Below the pieces are notes generated by a model. That model saw only the letters and a list, made by a program, of their open reading frames with translations, ran no database searches and was not told the origin of the DNA. DNA of 64,000 bases, from positions 564,853 through 628,852 of the forward strand of contig NZ_KQ948144.1 in assembly GCF_001513955.1 (NCBI RefSeq), given 5' to 3'. Shown one piece after another: positions 27,197-36,188 of this stretch; positions within the stretch are counted from its first letter, which is position 1; the number at the start of each line of letters is the position of its first letter. Source of the stretch: Streptomyces pseudovenezuelae. GTDB taxonomy: Bacteria; Actinomycetota; Actinomycetes; Streptomycetales; Streptomycetaceae. The position numbers and the translations under genes are program-made.

Positions 27197-29925
27197 GGGA
27201 CGACTCGCAGGCGCGGCGACGGCACGAGGATGAGGCGTTGGCAGGGGTGTGGCCACGGGGGCGGGCCACTGCGCGCGCCGAGTCAGGGAAGCGGCTCGGG
27301 GACGCGCATCCGCGGCAGGAAGGGCCGACGGATCTGCGGTTGGTACCGGCGGCCCTCGCGGCCTGGGGCACCGCCGCCGTGACCCTGGATGCGTCCGCGG
27401 GGTGGGTCACGGGTGTGGTGGCGGGTTGTCTGGTCCTCGCCTGCGTGCTGTTGGCGGCACGGTGGCGCGGGGTGCGGGGCCTCGGCGGGGGCGGCCGGGT
27501 GCCGGTCGCCGCCGTGCTGCTCTGTGTCTCCGCGGCCGCCGCCTCCGCCGGGCTGCACGGGGCTGATCTGCGGCGGGGACCGGTGCCCGCACTGGCCCGG
27601 CAGTACGCGACCGTGACGGCTGAGGTCCAGGTGATCTCCGACCCCCGGCTGACCCGCCCCCGCGTGACGGGGGATCACGCGGCCCCGACCGCCGTCGTCA
27701 TCGGCGCCGAGGTCCGACGGGTGGAGACGGCGGACGGGCGGGTGGTGGCGACACGGACGCCGGTGCTGCTGATCGTCGACGCGCGTTCGGGGGCCGGCTC
27801 GGGTTCACAGGCCGGGGCCGTTGGTCGTCCCGGGAGCGTTGGGGCGGTGGCCGGCCCGACATCCGGGCCGACGTCCGGCTCGACGCCCGCCGTGGAAGGC
27901 CCCGCTCGTTCGCAATGGCTCGGGTTGTTGCCATCCACGCGGCTGCGGGTCACCGCACGTACCGCGCCGGCGCTGGTCGGGGGCGACCGGGTCGCGGCCG
28001 TACTGCGGGTGCGGGACCGGGGAGGGCCCGAGGTCGTGGGGGAGGCATCGGGCACACAGCGGTTCGCGGGGCGGTTGCGGGCCGGGCTGCGGGAAGCCAC
28101 CGACGGGTTGCCGGCGGATGCCCGGGCCCTGTTGCCGGGGCTGGTCGTCGGGGACACCGCGCGGATCACACCCGAGTTGGACGAGGCCTTCAAGGAGACC
28201 GACCTCGCGCACACCCTCGCCGTCTCCGGCAGCAACCTCACGATCCTGCTCGCCCTGCTCATCGGACCGCCCGGACTCGCCCAACTCGTCGAGCGACGGG
28301 GGCTGGCGCCCCGCCTCGGGGTGTCGCTGCGGGCGACCGCGCTGCTCGGCGGCGGGCTCACCCTGGGATTCGTCGTGGTGTGCAGGCCGGACCCCAGCGT
28401 GCTGAGGGCGGCGGCCTGCGGGGCCGTCGCACTGCTCGCCCTCGCGACCGGGCGCCGCAGATCACTGATCCCGGCGCTGGCGACGGCCGTACTGCTGCTG
28501 GTGCTGTACGACCCTTGGCTGGCCCGCAGCTACGGCTTTCTGCTGTCCGTGCTGGCCACCGGGGCGCTGCTCACGCTCGCGCCACGCTGGAGCCTGACGT
28601 TGCGCCGACGCGGGGTGCCGCCCCGGACGTCGGAGGCGTTGGCCGCCGCTGCCGCCGCGCAGGCCCTGTGCGCGCCGGTGGTCGCGGTGCTGTCGGCGCG
28701 GGTGAGCCTGGTCGCGGTGCCGTGCAATCTGCTCGTGGAGGTCGCGGTCGCCCCGGCCACGGTGCTGGGCTTCGCGGCGCTGGCGACGGCACCGGTGGCG
28801 ATGCCGGTGGCCAAGGCGCTGGCCTGGTGCGCGGGTTGGCCCGCCGGGTGGATCGCGGACGTCGCCCGGACCGGGGCGTCGTTGCCCGGCGGGGGAGTGG
28901 ACTGGCCGGGCAGCTGGACGGGGGCGGGACTGCTCGCTCTCCTCACCGGGCTCCTGCTGCTCGCCGGGCGGCGGTTGCTGGGACATCCCTGGTGGTGTGC
29001 CGGCTGCGTGCTGGTGTTCGTGCTGGCGGTCGTGCAGCCGCCCCCGCTGGCCCGGGTGATCACGGGGTGGCCACCGCCGGGCTGGCGGCTGGCGATGTGC
29101 GACGTGGGCCAGGGCGACGCGATGGTGCTGGCGGCCGGTGAGGCCACGGGCGTGGTCGTGGACGCGGGCCCCGATCCGGCGCTCGTCGACGACTGCCTGC
29201 GCACACTCGGCATCACCAAGGTGCCGCTCGTGGTGCTCACCCACTTCCACGCCGACCATGTGGCGGGGCTGGCCGGGGTGCTGCGGGGCCGTTCGGTGGG
29301 GGCGATCGAGACGACGGGACTGGAGGAACCGGTGGACCAGGCCGAGTCCGTACGGCGGGAGGCGGCGGCCCGGCGTATTCCGGTGACGCGTGCCGTGGCC
29401 GGGGAGGAACGGCGCACGGGGACCCTGGCCTGGGAGGTGCTGTGGCCGCCGGCGGGTCCGGCGGTGCCGGTGTCGGAGGGGCCCAACGACGCCAGCGTCA
29501 CGATGCTCGTGCGGTCGGCCGGGCTGCGCTTCCTCCTGCTCGGGGACCTCGAACCGCCCGCCCAGCAGGAGCTGTTGCGATCACCCGCGGGGGCGCGGCT
29601 GGCCGGGGTGGACGTCCTCAAGGTCGCTCACCATGGTTCGGCCTACCAGGACCCGGAGCTGATACGCCGGGTCGCCCCGCGGCTCGCGCTCATCTCCGTC
29701 GGTGCCGACAACACCTACGGCCACCCCGCTCCCGGGACGGTCGCCGCGCTGCGGGCCGGGGGCGCGGTGGTGCTGCGGACGGACCGGGACGGGGCGCTGG
29801 CGGTCGCCGGGAGGGGCGGCGGAAACCGTGGTGGTGAGGCGGACGGCTATGACGGTGCGGGTGGCGCGGCCGCTGGGGAGCTGTGGGTGGCGCGAGACTG
29901 GACGCATGAATCCCACACAGGTTGA
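27193..29925 (+). CDS. comEC: ComEC/Rec2-type DNA-import channel with MBL domain
   Basis: A 910-residue polytopic membrane protein starting in an ATGA overlap with comEA. The first helices and an OB-like soluble segment (about 130-280) are followed by the competence-domain helices, with DLAHTLAVSGSNLTILLALL near 340 and DPWLARSYGFLLSVLATGAL near 440. The C-terminal ~220 residues are a metallo-beta-lactamase domain: LAMCDVGQGDAMVL, VVLTHFHADHVAGL (near 680), VLKVAHHGSAYQDP and SVGADNTYGHPAP, a set typical of ComEC nuclease-like domains. It is expected to move single-stranded DNA across the membrane and possibly degrade the other strand. Confidence 0.92.
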   Translation: MRDDSQARRRHEDEALAGVWPRGRATARAESGKRLGDAHPRQEGPTDLRLVPAALAAWGTAAVTLDASAGWVTGVVAGCLVLACVLLAARWRGVRGLGGGGRVPVAAVLLCVSAAAASAGLHGADLRRGPVPALARQYATVTAEVQVISDPRLTRPRVTGDHAAPTAVVIGAEVRRVETADGRVVATRTPVLLIVDARSGAGSGSQAGAVGRPGSVGAVAGPTSGPTSGSTPAVEGPARSQWLGLLPSTRLRVTARTAPALVGGDRVAAVLRVRDRGGPEVVGEASGTQRFAGRLRAGLREATDGLPADARALLPGLVVGDTARITPELDEAFKETDLAHTLAVSGSNLTILLALLIGPPGLAQLVERRGLAPRLGVSLRATALLGGGLTLGFVVVCRPDPSVLRAAACGAVALLALATGRRRSLIPALATAVLLLVLYDPWLARSYGFLLSVLATGALLTLAPRWSLTLRRRGVPPRTSEALAAAAAAQALCAPVVAVLSARVSLVAVPCNLLVEVAVAPATVLGFAALATAPVAMPVAKALAWCAGWPAGWIADVARTGASLPGGGVDWPGSWTGAGLLALLTGLLLLAGRRLLGHPWWCAGCVLVFVLAVVQPPPLARVITGWPPPGWRLAMCDVGQGDAMVLAAGEATGVVVDAGPDPALVDDCLRTLGITKVPLVVLTHFHADHVAGLAGVLRGRSVGAIETTGLEEPVDQAESVRREAAARRIPVTRAVAGEERRTGTLAWEVLWPPAGPAVPVSEGPNDASVTMLVRSAGLRFLLLGDLEPPAQQELLRSPAGARLAGVDVLKVAHHGSAYQDPELIRRVAPRLALISVGADNTYGHPAPGTVAALRAGGAVVLRTDRDGALAVAGRGGGNRGGEADGYDGAGGAAAGELWVARDWTHESHTG

Positions 29926-30760
29926 CGCGTATCTCCGCCGTCTGGGAGTCCAGCACCCGGCGTGGCCCACGGTGGAGGTCCTGCGGGAACTGCATCTGCG
30001 CCATCTGCAGACCGTGCCCTTCGAGAACCTGTCGGTGCACTTCGGAGAGGAGATCGTGCTGGAGGAGGAGCGGCTGGTGGAGAAGGTGGTGGGCGCCCGT
30101 AGGGGAGGGTTCTGCTACGAACTGAACGGAGCGTTCGGGGCGTTGCTGGCCGGGCTCGGCTTCGACGTCACGCTGCTCGCGGGCCGGGTGTACGGGGACG
30201 CGGGGCGGCTCGGGATCCCGTACGACCATCTCGCGCTGCGGGTGCGGACGGTGGACGGGGGTGAGTGGCTGGCCGACGTCGGGTTCGGGGCGCACAGTCA
30301 CTACCCGTTGGCGTTCGGGGTGCGGGGCGAGCAGGAGGACCCCGGGGGCACCTTCCGGATCGTCGAGGCGGGGCCCGACGCGGCGGGAGTGCGCAGCGGG
30401 GACGGGACGGTGAAGAAGGGAGGGAGTGACGCCGCGGACCTGGATGTGGTCGTGGGCGGCAGGAGTCAGTACCGGCTGGAGGTACGGCCTCGGGTGCTCG
30501 GTGACTTCGTGGCCGGGGCCTGGTGGCACAGCACCTCGCCGGCCTCGCACTTCACGCAGTCCCTGGTGTGTTCGAGGGTGACGGAGGATGGCGGGCGGAT
30601 CACGCTCAGCGGACGGGTTCTCAAGACGACGGCTGCCGACGGGGCCCGTGAGGAACGGGAGTTGGAGACGGACGAGGAGGTGCTGGAGGTGTACCGGGAG
30701 ACGTTCGGTATCGCACTCGGCCGCGTGCCGACTGTGCGGGACGCCGGCCGTCAGGACTGA
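29906..30760 (+). CDS. Arylamine N-acetyltransferase
   Basis: A 284-residue enzyme with the full Cys-His-Asp triad: C70 in RRGGFCYELNGAFG, H108 in YDHLALRV and D124 in LADVGFG. The LQTVPFENLSVHFGE segment near residue 35 is also characteristic. The family uses acetyl-CoA or other acyl-CoAs to acylate arylamines and hydrazines; some members close amide rings in antibiotic biosynthesis. It overlaps the end of comEC by 20 nt. The physiological substrate here is not evident. Confidence 0.94.
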   Translation: MNPTQVDAYLRRLGVQHPAWPTVEVLRELHLRHLQTVPFENLSVHFGEEIVLEEERLVEKVVGARRGGFCYELNGAFGALLAGLGFDVTLLAGRVYGDAGRLGIPYDHLALRVRTVDGGEWLADVGFGAHSHYPLAFGVRGEQEDPGGTFRIVEAGPDAAGVRSGDGTVKKGGSDAADLDVVVGGRSQYRLEVRPRVLGDFVAGAWWHSTSPASHFTQSLVCSRVTEDGGRITLSGRVLKTTAADGAREERELETDEEVLEVYRETFGIALGRVPTVRDAGRQD

Positions 30761-30832
30761 TCCGGCCCGGCGTTTCCGAGCGGGCGGCTGTGAGGATTCC
30801 GGGCTTGGGCGCGGGGCCTGGAAAATGGTGCC

Positions 30833-31078
30833 GTGAGCGATGTGAGACATGTGCTGGTGCTGCCCGATCGGGATGCCGCGGAGGAGGTCGTCGAGGCGCT
30901 CTCGGAGCGGTTCGGGGTGGATGAGGAGCCGCAGGTCGTCCGGGACGCGTTGGCAGGGGAGGACGACGCCGAGGACGCGCAGTGGCTGGTGGTGCTGCGA
31001 GATGCGGCGGGGCGGTTGGATGCCAGGGAGCTGGAGGAGTTCGTGGGGGAGTGGGACGGGTGGCGGGAAGAGCCGTGA
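30833..31078 (+). CDS. 81-residue acidic protein, function unknown
   Basis: A short acidic protein (SDVRHVLVLPDRDAAEEVVE..., LSERFGVDEEPQVVRDALAG, DAQWLVVLRDAAGRLDARE) starting at a GTG. The beta-alpha-beta pattern suggests a small alpha/beta fold. It lies between the N-acetyltransferase gene and the repeat-rich gap before holA. No family recognised; coding bias supports it being real. Confidence 0.65.
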   Translation: MSDVRHVLVLPDRDAAEEVVEALSERFGVDEEPQVVRDALAGEDDAEDAQWLVVLRDAAGRLDARELEEFVGEWDGWREEP

Positions 31079-31174
31079 GGGCCGCGGGGCCGTGGCTCGG
31101 GGGGCCTGAGAGGGAGTGAGGGGGCTGGCCGCCCTCTGTGGCTTCCTCTGCGGCCCCCTCGGTGGGTCCATCGG

Positions 31175-31530
31175 CTGCCGCTGCCGCTGCCGCTGCCGCT
31201 GCCGCTGCCGCTGCCGCTGCCGCTGCCGGTGCCGGTGCCGGTGCCGGTCTGGTCGGGTCGGTGCCGCTTCCGGTTCGGTGCCGTTCCCGGCTCCGGTGTC
31301 GGGGCCGTTGCGGGAAGGTGGGCGGCCGGTTTTCAGCCGGCCCGGCTCTGAGGCGTGATTCCGGTGCCGGTGCCGGTGCCGGTGCCGGTCTGGTCGGGTC
31401 GGTGCAGCTTCCAGTCCGGTGCCACTCCCGGTCCGGTGACAATTCCGGTTCGGTGCCGCTCCCGTTCGGTGCCGGGGCCGTTGCGGGAACGCGGGCGGCC
31501 TGTTGCCAGCCGGCCCGGCCCTGAGGCGCG
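31175..31530 (+). repeat. Hexanucleotide arrays within a duplicated module
   Basis: CTGCCG is repeated 9 times (31175-31228) and continues as GTGCCG x3 (31229-31246). A second GTGCCG x4 array is at 31364-31387. The sequence after each array (GTCTGGTCGGGTCGGTGC...) is duplicated with a 141-bp offset; the later blocks (GGGGCCGTTGCGGGAA and the GCCGGCCCGGC block) recur at offsets near 173 bp, so the second copy has about 32 extra bases. Confidence 0.8.
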
Positions 31531-31607
31531 GGCGTCCGTGGCGCGGGGACCGCGTGACCGGCCTCACCGGCCGCACCGGCGCACACTCGTCGGTGCCCGT
31601 GGCCGCG

Positions 31608-31622
31608 GCACTGTCAGTGCCC
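31608..31622. promoter_or_regulatory. Perfect palindrome upstream of holA
   Basis: GGCACTGTCAGTGCC, 7-bp arms around one T, ending 18 nt before the holA ATG. It could be an operator or a small leader hairpin. Confidence 0.35.
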
Positions 31623-31640
31623 CGTGCCATGCTGTACGCG

Positions 31641-32630
31641 ATGGCCAAGAAGACTGCTCATGACGACCTCCTCGCCTCCGTGACCCTCGCTGTGGGGCAG
31701 GAGGAACTGCTGCTCGACCGGGCTGTGCAGGAGGTGGTCGCCGCTGCTCGGGCCGCTGACGCGGACACGGATGTGCGGGATCTGACGTCGGACCAGCTGC
31801 AGCCGGGGACGCTGGCCGAGTTGACCAGCCCGTCGTTGTTCGCGGAGCGCAAGGTCGTGGTCGTGCGCAACGCGCAGGACCTGTCCGCCGACACCGTCAA
31901 GGACGTGAAGGCGTATCTCGGGGCGCCCGCCGAGGAGATCACCCTCGTGCTGCTGCACGCGGGGGCGGCGAAGGGCAAGGCGCTGCTCGACGCCGCGCGC
32001 AAGGCGGGGGCGCGCGAGGTCGCCTGCCCGAAGATGACCAAGCCGGCGGACCGGCTGGCCTTCGTGCGACAGGAGTTCCGGGCGACCGGGCGGTCGGCCA
32101 CGCCCGAGGCGTGTCAGACGCTGGTCGACGCGATCGGGAGCGATCTGCGAGAGCTGGCGGCCGCGGTGTCCCAGCTGGTCGCCGATGTCGAGGGGACGAT
32201 CGACGAGGCCGTCGTGGGGCGGTACTACACCGGGCGGGCCGAGGCGTCCAGCTTCACTGTCGCCGACAGGGCGGTGGAGGGGCGGGCCGCGGAGGCGCTG
32301 GAGGCGTTGCGGTGGTCGTTGGCGACCGGAGTCGCTCCGGTCATGATCACCAGCGCGCTGGCGCAGGGCGTGCGGGCCATCGGGAAGCTGTCGTCGGCTC
32401 GGGGCGGGCGGCCCGCTGATCTCGCGCGTGAGCTGGGGATGCCGCCGTGGAAGATCGATCGGGTGCGGCAGCAGATGCGGGGGTGGACGCCGGACGGTGT
32501 CGCCGACGCGCTGCGGGCCGTGGCTGAGGCGGACGCCGGGGTGAAGGGCGGAGGGGACGATCCCGAGTACGCCCTGGAGAAGGCAGTGGTGGCGATCGCT
32601 CGGGCGGCCCGTTCACGGGGGCGGGGCTAG
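31641..32630 (+). CDS. holA: DNA polymerase III subunit delta
   Basis: The clamp-loader subunit that opens the beta clamp. The 329-residue protein follows actinobacterial HolA: LLASVTLAVGQEELLLDRAV at the N-terminus, AELTSPSLFAERKVVVVRNA near residue 65, then AFVRQEFRATGRSATPEACQ and LVDAIGSDLRELAAAVSQLV in the middle lid region, and the C-terminal collar (APVMITSALAQGVRAIGKL, LGMPPWKIDRVRQQMRGW). The ATG at 31641 is chosen because family similarity begins at AKKTAHDD; an ATG at 31629 is also in frame. It follows the com genes, as in many actinobacteria. Confidence 0.93.
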   Translation: MAKKTAHDDLLASVTLAVGQEELLLDRAVQEVVAAARAADADTDVRDLTSDQLQPGTLAELTSPSLFAERKVVVVRNAQDLSADTVKDVKAYLGAPAEEITLVLLHAGAAKGKALLDAARKAGAREVACPKMTKPADRLAFVRQEFRATGRSATPEACQTLVDAIGSDLRELAAAVSQLVADVEGTIDEAVVGRYYTGRAEASSFTVADRAVEGRAAEALEALRWSLATGVAPVMITSALAQGVRAIGKLSSARGGRPADLARELGMPPWKIDRVRQQMRGWTPDGVADALRAVAEADAGVKGGGDDPEYALEKAVVAIARAARSRGRG

Positions 32631-32847
32631 CGGCGCGTGGCGGAGCTGAGTTTTCGCCGTTGCTGTTGCCGTTGCCGGCAGGGCTCGCGGTGTCCTGGAG
32701 GGTGCCCCGTACTGCCGCCGTAGCGCGTCCGCGCTGGCGCCCGGCCCCTTCCCTTCTCGCTTCTCAAGCTGGCTCCCCCTGTCCCCGGGGAGGACAATCG
32801 TTCCTGTCAGCCGAACATCGCCGGACAGCAGAGAGGTGGCGGTCGTC

Positions 32848-33246
32848 ATGGCTGAACATCCGCACGCAGTGCTGGTTCGTCAGGGGTTCGAGGCGTTCGC
32901 CCGTGGGGACATGGACACCCTGCGGGAGCTGATCGCGAAGGATGCCACGCATCACGTGCCCGGAAACCACCCGCTCTCGGGGGACTTCAAGGGGCAGGAC
33001 GCGATCATCGACATGTACCGGAAGCTCGGGCAGGAGACGGGTGGGTCGATGCGTCTGGAGATGCTCGGGATCGCCGTCGACGGGCGTGGGCACGCCGTCG
33101 GGATGTGCCGGGTCACGGCCGAGCGGCGGGGCAGGCACCTGGACGACACCGGATGCATCGTCTTCCGCATCGTCGGGGACAAGGTCACCGACCTCGACGA
33201 GTGCCTTGAGGACATCGACAAGAGCAATGAGTTCTGGGCGGAGTGA
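32848..33246 (+). CDS. SnoaL-like / NTF2-fold protein
   Basis: A 132-residue single-domain protein of the NTF2-like superfamily. VRQGFEAFARGDMDTLRELI, then HPLSGDFKGQDAIIDMYRKL and GCIVFRIVGDKVTDLDECLE match the SnoaL-like/ketosteroid-isomerase-like pattern. GAGAGG lies 11 nt before the ATG at 32848; a GTG at 32836 is in frame but overlaps it. Such proteins may be small-molecule isomerases, hydrolases or binding proteins; no substrate is suggested by neighbours. A 15-bp tandem repeat begins directly after its stop codon. Confidence 0.82.
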   Translation: MAEHPHAVLVRQGFEAFARGDMDTLRELIAKDATHHVPGNHPLSGDFKGQDAIIDMYRKLGQETGGSMRLEMLGIAVDGRGHAVGMCRVTAERRGRHLDDTGCIVFRIVGDKVTDLDECLEDIDKSNEFWAE

Positions 33247-33248
33247 CC

Positions 33249-33323
33249 CGCAAGGGCACGAGCCGCAAACGCACGAGCCGCAAACGCACGAGCCGCAAAC
33301 GCACGAGTCGCAAGGGCACGAGC
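33249..33323 (+). repeat. 15-bp tandem repeat, five copies
   Basis: Five head-to-tail copies of CGCAA(A/G)(C/G)GCACGAG(C/T) start 3 nt after the SnoaL-like stop codon. Copies 2-4 carry AAC and copies 1 and 5 carry AGG at the variable site. The rest of the 33247-33562 gap holds the hairpin at 33351-33401 and no gene. Confidence 0.85.
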
Positions 33324-33350
33324 CGCACACACCCCGCCGGGACGCATGAC

Positions 33351-33401
33351 GAAGACCCCGGTCACCCCGCCCTGGGGAAGGGCGAGCACACCGGGGTCTT
33401 C
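33351..33401. terminator. Nested hairpin terminator between SnoaL-like gene and rpsT
   Basis: The outer arms GAAGACCCCGGT and ACCGGGGTCTTC are perfectly complementary (12 bp); the inner stem CGCCCT/AGGGCG has a GGGGA loop. The genes converge here, so it may work in both directions. Confidence 0.7.
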
Positions 33402-33562
33402 GTATCGAGCTGATCGAGCTGTCGGAGTCACGCCCGCGTGGCGAACGCAGGCCGCGCGTGACTCCTGGGAGCCGGTCGGGAGCGGATGAGAGGGCCCGCT
33501 CTGGGTCCTTCCGGCGGTTCGGCCCCGTGGAACGGGACCGGTCAGATCAGAGAAAGTAAGGC

Positions 33563-33823
33563 TTAGACGCCCGCGACCTTCGAAGCAAGCGCCGACTTCT
33601 TGTTGGCGGCCTGGTTCTTGTGGATGACACCCTTGGAGACGGCCTTGTCGAGCGCGCGCGCAGCAGCGCGGTTCAGCTCGGCGGCCTTCTCGGTGTCACC
33701 CGCGGCAGCGGCCTCACGGGCCTTGCGGATCGCGGTCTTCAGGGAGGACTTGACGGCCTTGTTGCGCAGCCGAGCCTTCTCGTTGGTCTTGATCCGCTTG
33801 ATCTGGGACTTGATGTTCGCCAC
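33563..33823 (-). CDS. rpsT: 30S ribosomal protein bS20
   Basis: An 86-residue, very basic primary 16S-binding protein of the small subunit. [20 protein letters not shown] at the N-terminus, then [19 protein letters not shown] and a C-terminal [19 protein letters not shown] are the family signature. The start is a GTG with AGAGG 7 nt upstream. It is divergent from lepA, with a 260-nt shared regulatory gap, the usual actinobacterial arrangement. The Lys-rich coding differs from the Arg-rich bias of its neighbours, as expected for a ribosomal protein. Confidence 0.98.
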   Translation of the reverse strand: MANIKSQIKRIKTNEKARLRNKAVKSSLKTAIRKAREAAAAGDTEKAAELNRAAARALDKAVSKGVIHKNQAANKKSALASKVAGV

Positions 33824-34084
33824 GAATGAGCCTCTACAGGTTCAGGCACGGAGTCAGGAGGATTCCGAGCAGAAGAGCAAGGAAGACCCTGGTTCCGGAC
33901 CAGGTGATTTCTTGGAGTTGTGCCTCGCGCTGAGAGGGCATGAGACACAGCCACCCAGAGTACCAGCGGCCCGGTGAGTGGCCCAAACCGGTCGCCGGTC
34001 CCCGCCCGTGGGACCATGGAGGCTACGTATCGATCCGACCCGAGACCGCAGACACTGCGGACGCCTCAAGAATCAGGACCCTGC

Positions 34085-35953
34085 GTGCCCGCGATCCCCA
34101 GCCACGTGCCCGAGCCGAGCCGTACCGACCCGGCTCTGATCCGCAACTTCTGCATCATCGCGCACATCGACCACGGCAAGTCCACCCTCGCCGACCGGAT
34201 GCTCCAGCTGACCGGTGTGGTCGAGCAGCGCCAGATGCGTGCTCAGTACCTCGACCGCATGGACATCGAGCGTGAGCGCGGAATCACGATCAAGTCGCAG
34301 GCGGTGCGTCTGCCGTGGGCCCCCACCGGCGACAAGAGCAACACGCACATCCTCAACATGATCGACACCCCGGGGCACGTCGACTTCACCTACGAGGTCT
34401 CGCGGTCGCTCGCCGCGTGCGAGGGCACCGTCCTCCTCGTGGACGCCGCCCAGGGGATCGAGGCCCAGACTCTCGCCAACCTGTACCTGGCGATGGAGAA
34501 CGACCTCACGATCATCCCGGTGCTCAACAAGATCGACCTGCCGGCCGCGCAGCCCGAGAAGTTCGCCGAGGAGCTCGCGAACCTCGTCGGCTGCGACCCG
34601 TCCGACGTCCTCAAGGTCTCCGCCAAGACCGGGCTCGGTGTCGACGCGCTGCTTGACCGGGTCGTCAAGGAGGTCCCGGCCCCGGTCGGCGTCAAGGACG
34701 CCCCCGCCCGCGCGATGATCTTCGACTCGGTCTACGACTCCTACCGCGGGGTCGTGACGTACGTCCGTGTCATCGACGGCCAGCTCAACAAGCGCGAGCG
34801 CATCAAGATGATGTCGACGGGCGCCACGCACGAGCTGCTGGAGATCGGGACGAACTCGCCGGAGATGCTGGCCGCCGACGGCCTCGGTGTCGGCGAGGTG
34901 GGCTATCTGATCACCGGTGTGAAGGACGTCCGCCAGTCCAAGGTCGGTGACACCGTAACCAGCCAGCAGAAGGGGGCCACGGAGGCGCTCGGGGGGTACA
35001 AGGACCCCAAGCCCATGGTCTTCTCCGGTCTGTATCCGCTGGACGGCTCCGACTACCCGGAGCTGCGCGAGGCCCTCGACAAGCTCCAGCTCAACGACGC
35101 CGCCCTCGTCTACGAGCCGGAGACCTCCGCGGCCCTCGGCTTCGGCTTCCGCGTCGGCTTCCTGGGCCTGCTCCACCTCGACGTGATCCGTGAGCGCCTG
35201 GAGCGCGAGTTCGGGCTCGACCTGATCGCCACCGCGCCCAACGTGGTCTACCGGGTCCTGATGGAGGACGGCACCGAGCACGTCGTCACCAACCCGAGCG
35301 AGTTCCCCGAGGGCAAGATCAACGAGGTGTACGAGCCCGTCGTACGCGCCACGATCCTCGCCCCGACCGAGTTCATCGGCTCGATCATGGAGCTGTGCCA
35401 GACCCGGCGCGGCACCCTGCTCGGCATGGACTACCTCTCCGAGGACCGCGTCGAGATCCGCTACACGCTCCCCCTCGCGGAGATCGTCTTCGACTTCTTC
35501 GACCAGCTGAAGTCGAAGACGCGCGGATACGCCTCGCTGGACTACGAGCCCACCGGCGAGCAGACGTCGTCCCTGGTCAAGGTCGACATCCTGCTGCACG
35601 GCGACAAGGTGGACGCCTTCTCGGCGATCACGCACAAGGACGCGGCGTACGCCTACGGTGTGCGGCTCGTCGCCAAGCTGCGCGAGCTCATCCCGCGGCA
35701 GGCCTTCGAGGTGCCCATCCAGGCCGCCATCGGCTCCCGGGTGATCGCCCGCGAAACCATCCGCGCCATCCGCAAGGACGTCCTCGCCAAGTGCTACGGC
35801 GGTGACATCTCCCGTAAGCGGAAGCTGCTCGAGAAGCAGAAGGAAGGCAAGAAGCGGATGAAGATGGTGGGTTCCGTGGAGGTTCCGCAGGAGGCCTTCA
35901 TCGCGGTGCTCTCCAGCGATGACAGCGCGGGGTCGGGCAAGGGCAAGAAGTAA
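34085..35953 (+). CDS. lepA: Elongation factor 4 (LepA)
   Basis: A translational GTPase that acts in ribosome back-translocation and 30S assembly. The 622-residue protein has the G1 motif [14 protein letters not shown], switch [32 protein letters not shown] and [13 protein letters not shown]; domain II and the EF-G-like domains III and V follow. The LepA-specific C-terminal domain is marked by [19 protein letters not shown]. The GTG at 34085 with AGGA 7 nt upstream is chosen; the frame is open to 33974 but the family N-terminus begins just after this codon. A strong terminator follows. Confidence 0.97.
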   Translation: MPAIPSHVPEPSRTDPALIRNFCIIAHIDHGKSTLADRMLQLTGVVEQRQMRAQYLDRMDIERERGITIKSQAVRLPWAPTGDKSNTHILNMIDTPGHVDFTYEVSRSLAACEGTVLLVDAAQGIEAQTLANLYLAMENDLTIIPVLNKIDLPAAQPEKFAEELANLVGCDPSDVLKVSAKTGLGVDALLDRVVKEVPAPVGVKDAPARAMIFDSVYDSYRGVVTYVRVIDGQLNKRERIKMMSTGATHELLEIGTNSPEMLAADGLGVGEVGYLITGVKDVRQSKVGDTVTSQQKGATEALGGYKDPKPMVFSGLYPLDGSDYPELREALDKLQLNDAALVYEPETSAALGFGFRVGFLGLLHLDVIRERLEREFGLDLIATAPNVVYRVLMEDGTEHVVTNPSEFPEGKINEVYEPVVRATILAPTEFIGSIMELCQTRRGTLLGMDYLSEDRVEIRYTLPLAEIVFDFFDQLKSKTRGYASLDYEPTGEQTSSLVKVDILLHGDKVDAFSAITHKDAAYAYGVRLVAKLRELIPRQAFEVPIQAAIGSRVIARETIRAIRKDVLAKCYGGDISRKRKLLEKQKEGKKRMKMVGSVEVPQEAFIAVLSSDDSAGSGKGKK

Positions 35954-35992
35954 CCGCGGGTTACAGCCGGTTGCCTGTCGAATCGGACGGAA

Positions 35993-36026
35993 AGGGGTCC
36001 GTCGTGCGAAAGTGCGACGGGCCCCT
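35993..36026 (+). terminator. lepA terminator
   Basis: A 15-bp stem (AGGGGTCCGTCGTGC / GTGCGACGGGCCCCT, with wobble pairs) capped by a GAAA tetraloop, 39 nt after the lepA stop. Confidence 0.65.
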
Positions 36027-36118
36027 ACGCGTGCGTAACGTCGCGCTCTGTAGGAAGTGACAGGCCGCCGCCCCTTACGAACGGGTCGGCCGCGCTTTAC
36101 TCTGATCTCTGCTCGATA

Positions 36119-36136
36119 GTTACTCGCGAGTTAAAC
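36119..36136. promoter_or_regulatory. Palindromic operator candidate before the acyl-CoA synthetase gene
   Basis: A perfect 10-bp palindrome ACTCGCGAGT (36122-36131) lies in GTTACTCGCGAGTTAAAC, about 55 nt before the GTG start, in a locally AT-rich promoter-like region. The form resembles TetR-family operators found near fatty-acid genes. Confidence 0.4.
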
Positions 36137-36188
36137 AACAGCCGCAAACCTGAGAGCCAGCCGCACTGTCGCGGGCCCGGAGGATGTC

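Larger units (their letters stand above)
31079..31640. other. Gene-free gap between the 81-residue gene and holA
   Basis: About 560 bases without a credible gene. It contains the hexanucleotide arrays and the duplicated module described separately (31175-31530) and a 15-bp palindrome (31608-31622). The plus-strand frame at 31116-31358 is just Cys-Arg repeats from the array and is not credible as a gene. Confidence 0.75.

Noticed and set aside
31116..31358. 80-codon frame with Cys-Arg repeats
   Set aside because: It is the translation of the CTGCCG array; no start signal and no credible protein composition.
33249..33323. CRISPR array
   Set aside because: The units are 15 bp and contiguous without spacers; no cas gene in the window. 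The same reasoning excludes the hexamer arrays at 31175-31387.
34085..34087. Upstream start of lepA at 33974
   Set aside because: The extra 37 codons are Pro/Arg/Ser-rich and not part of the LepA family; AGGA precedes the GTG at 34085 by 7 nt.
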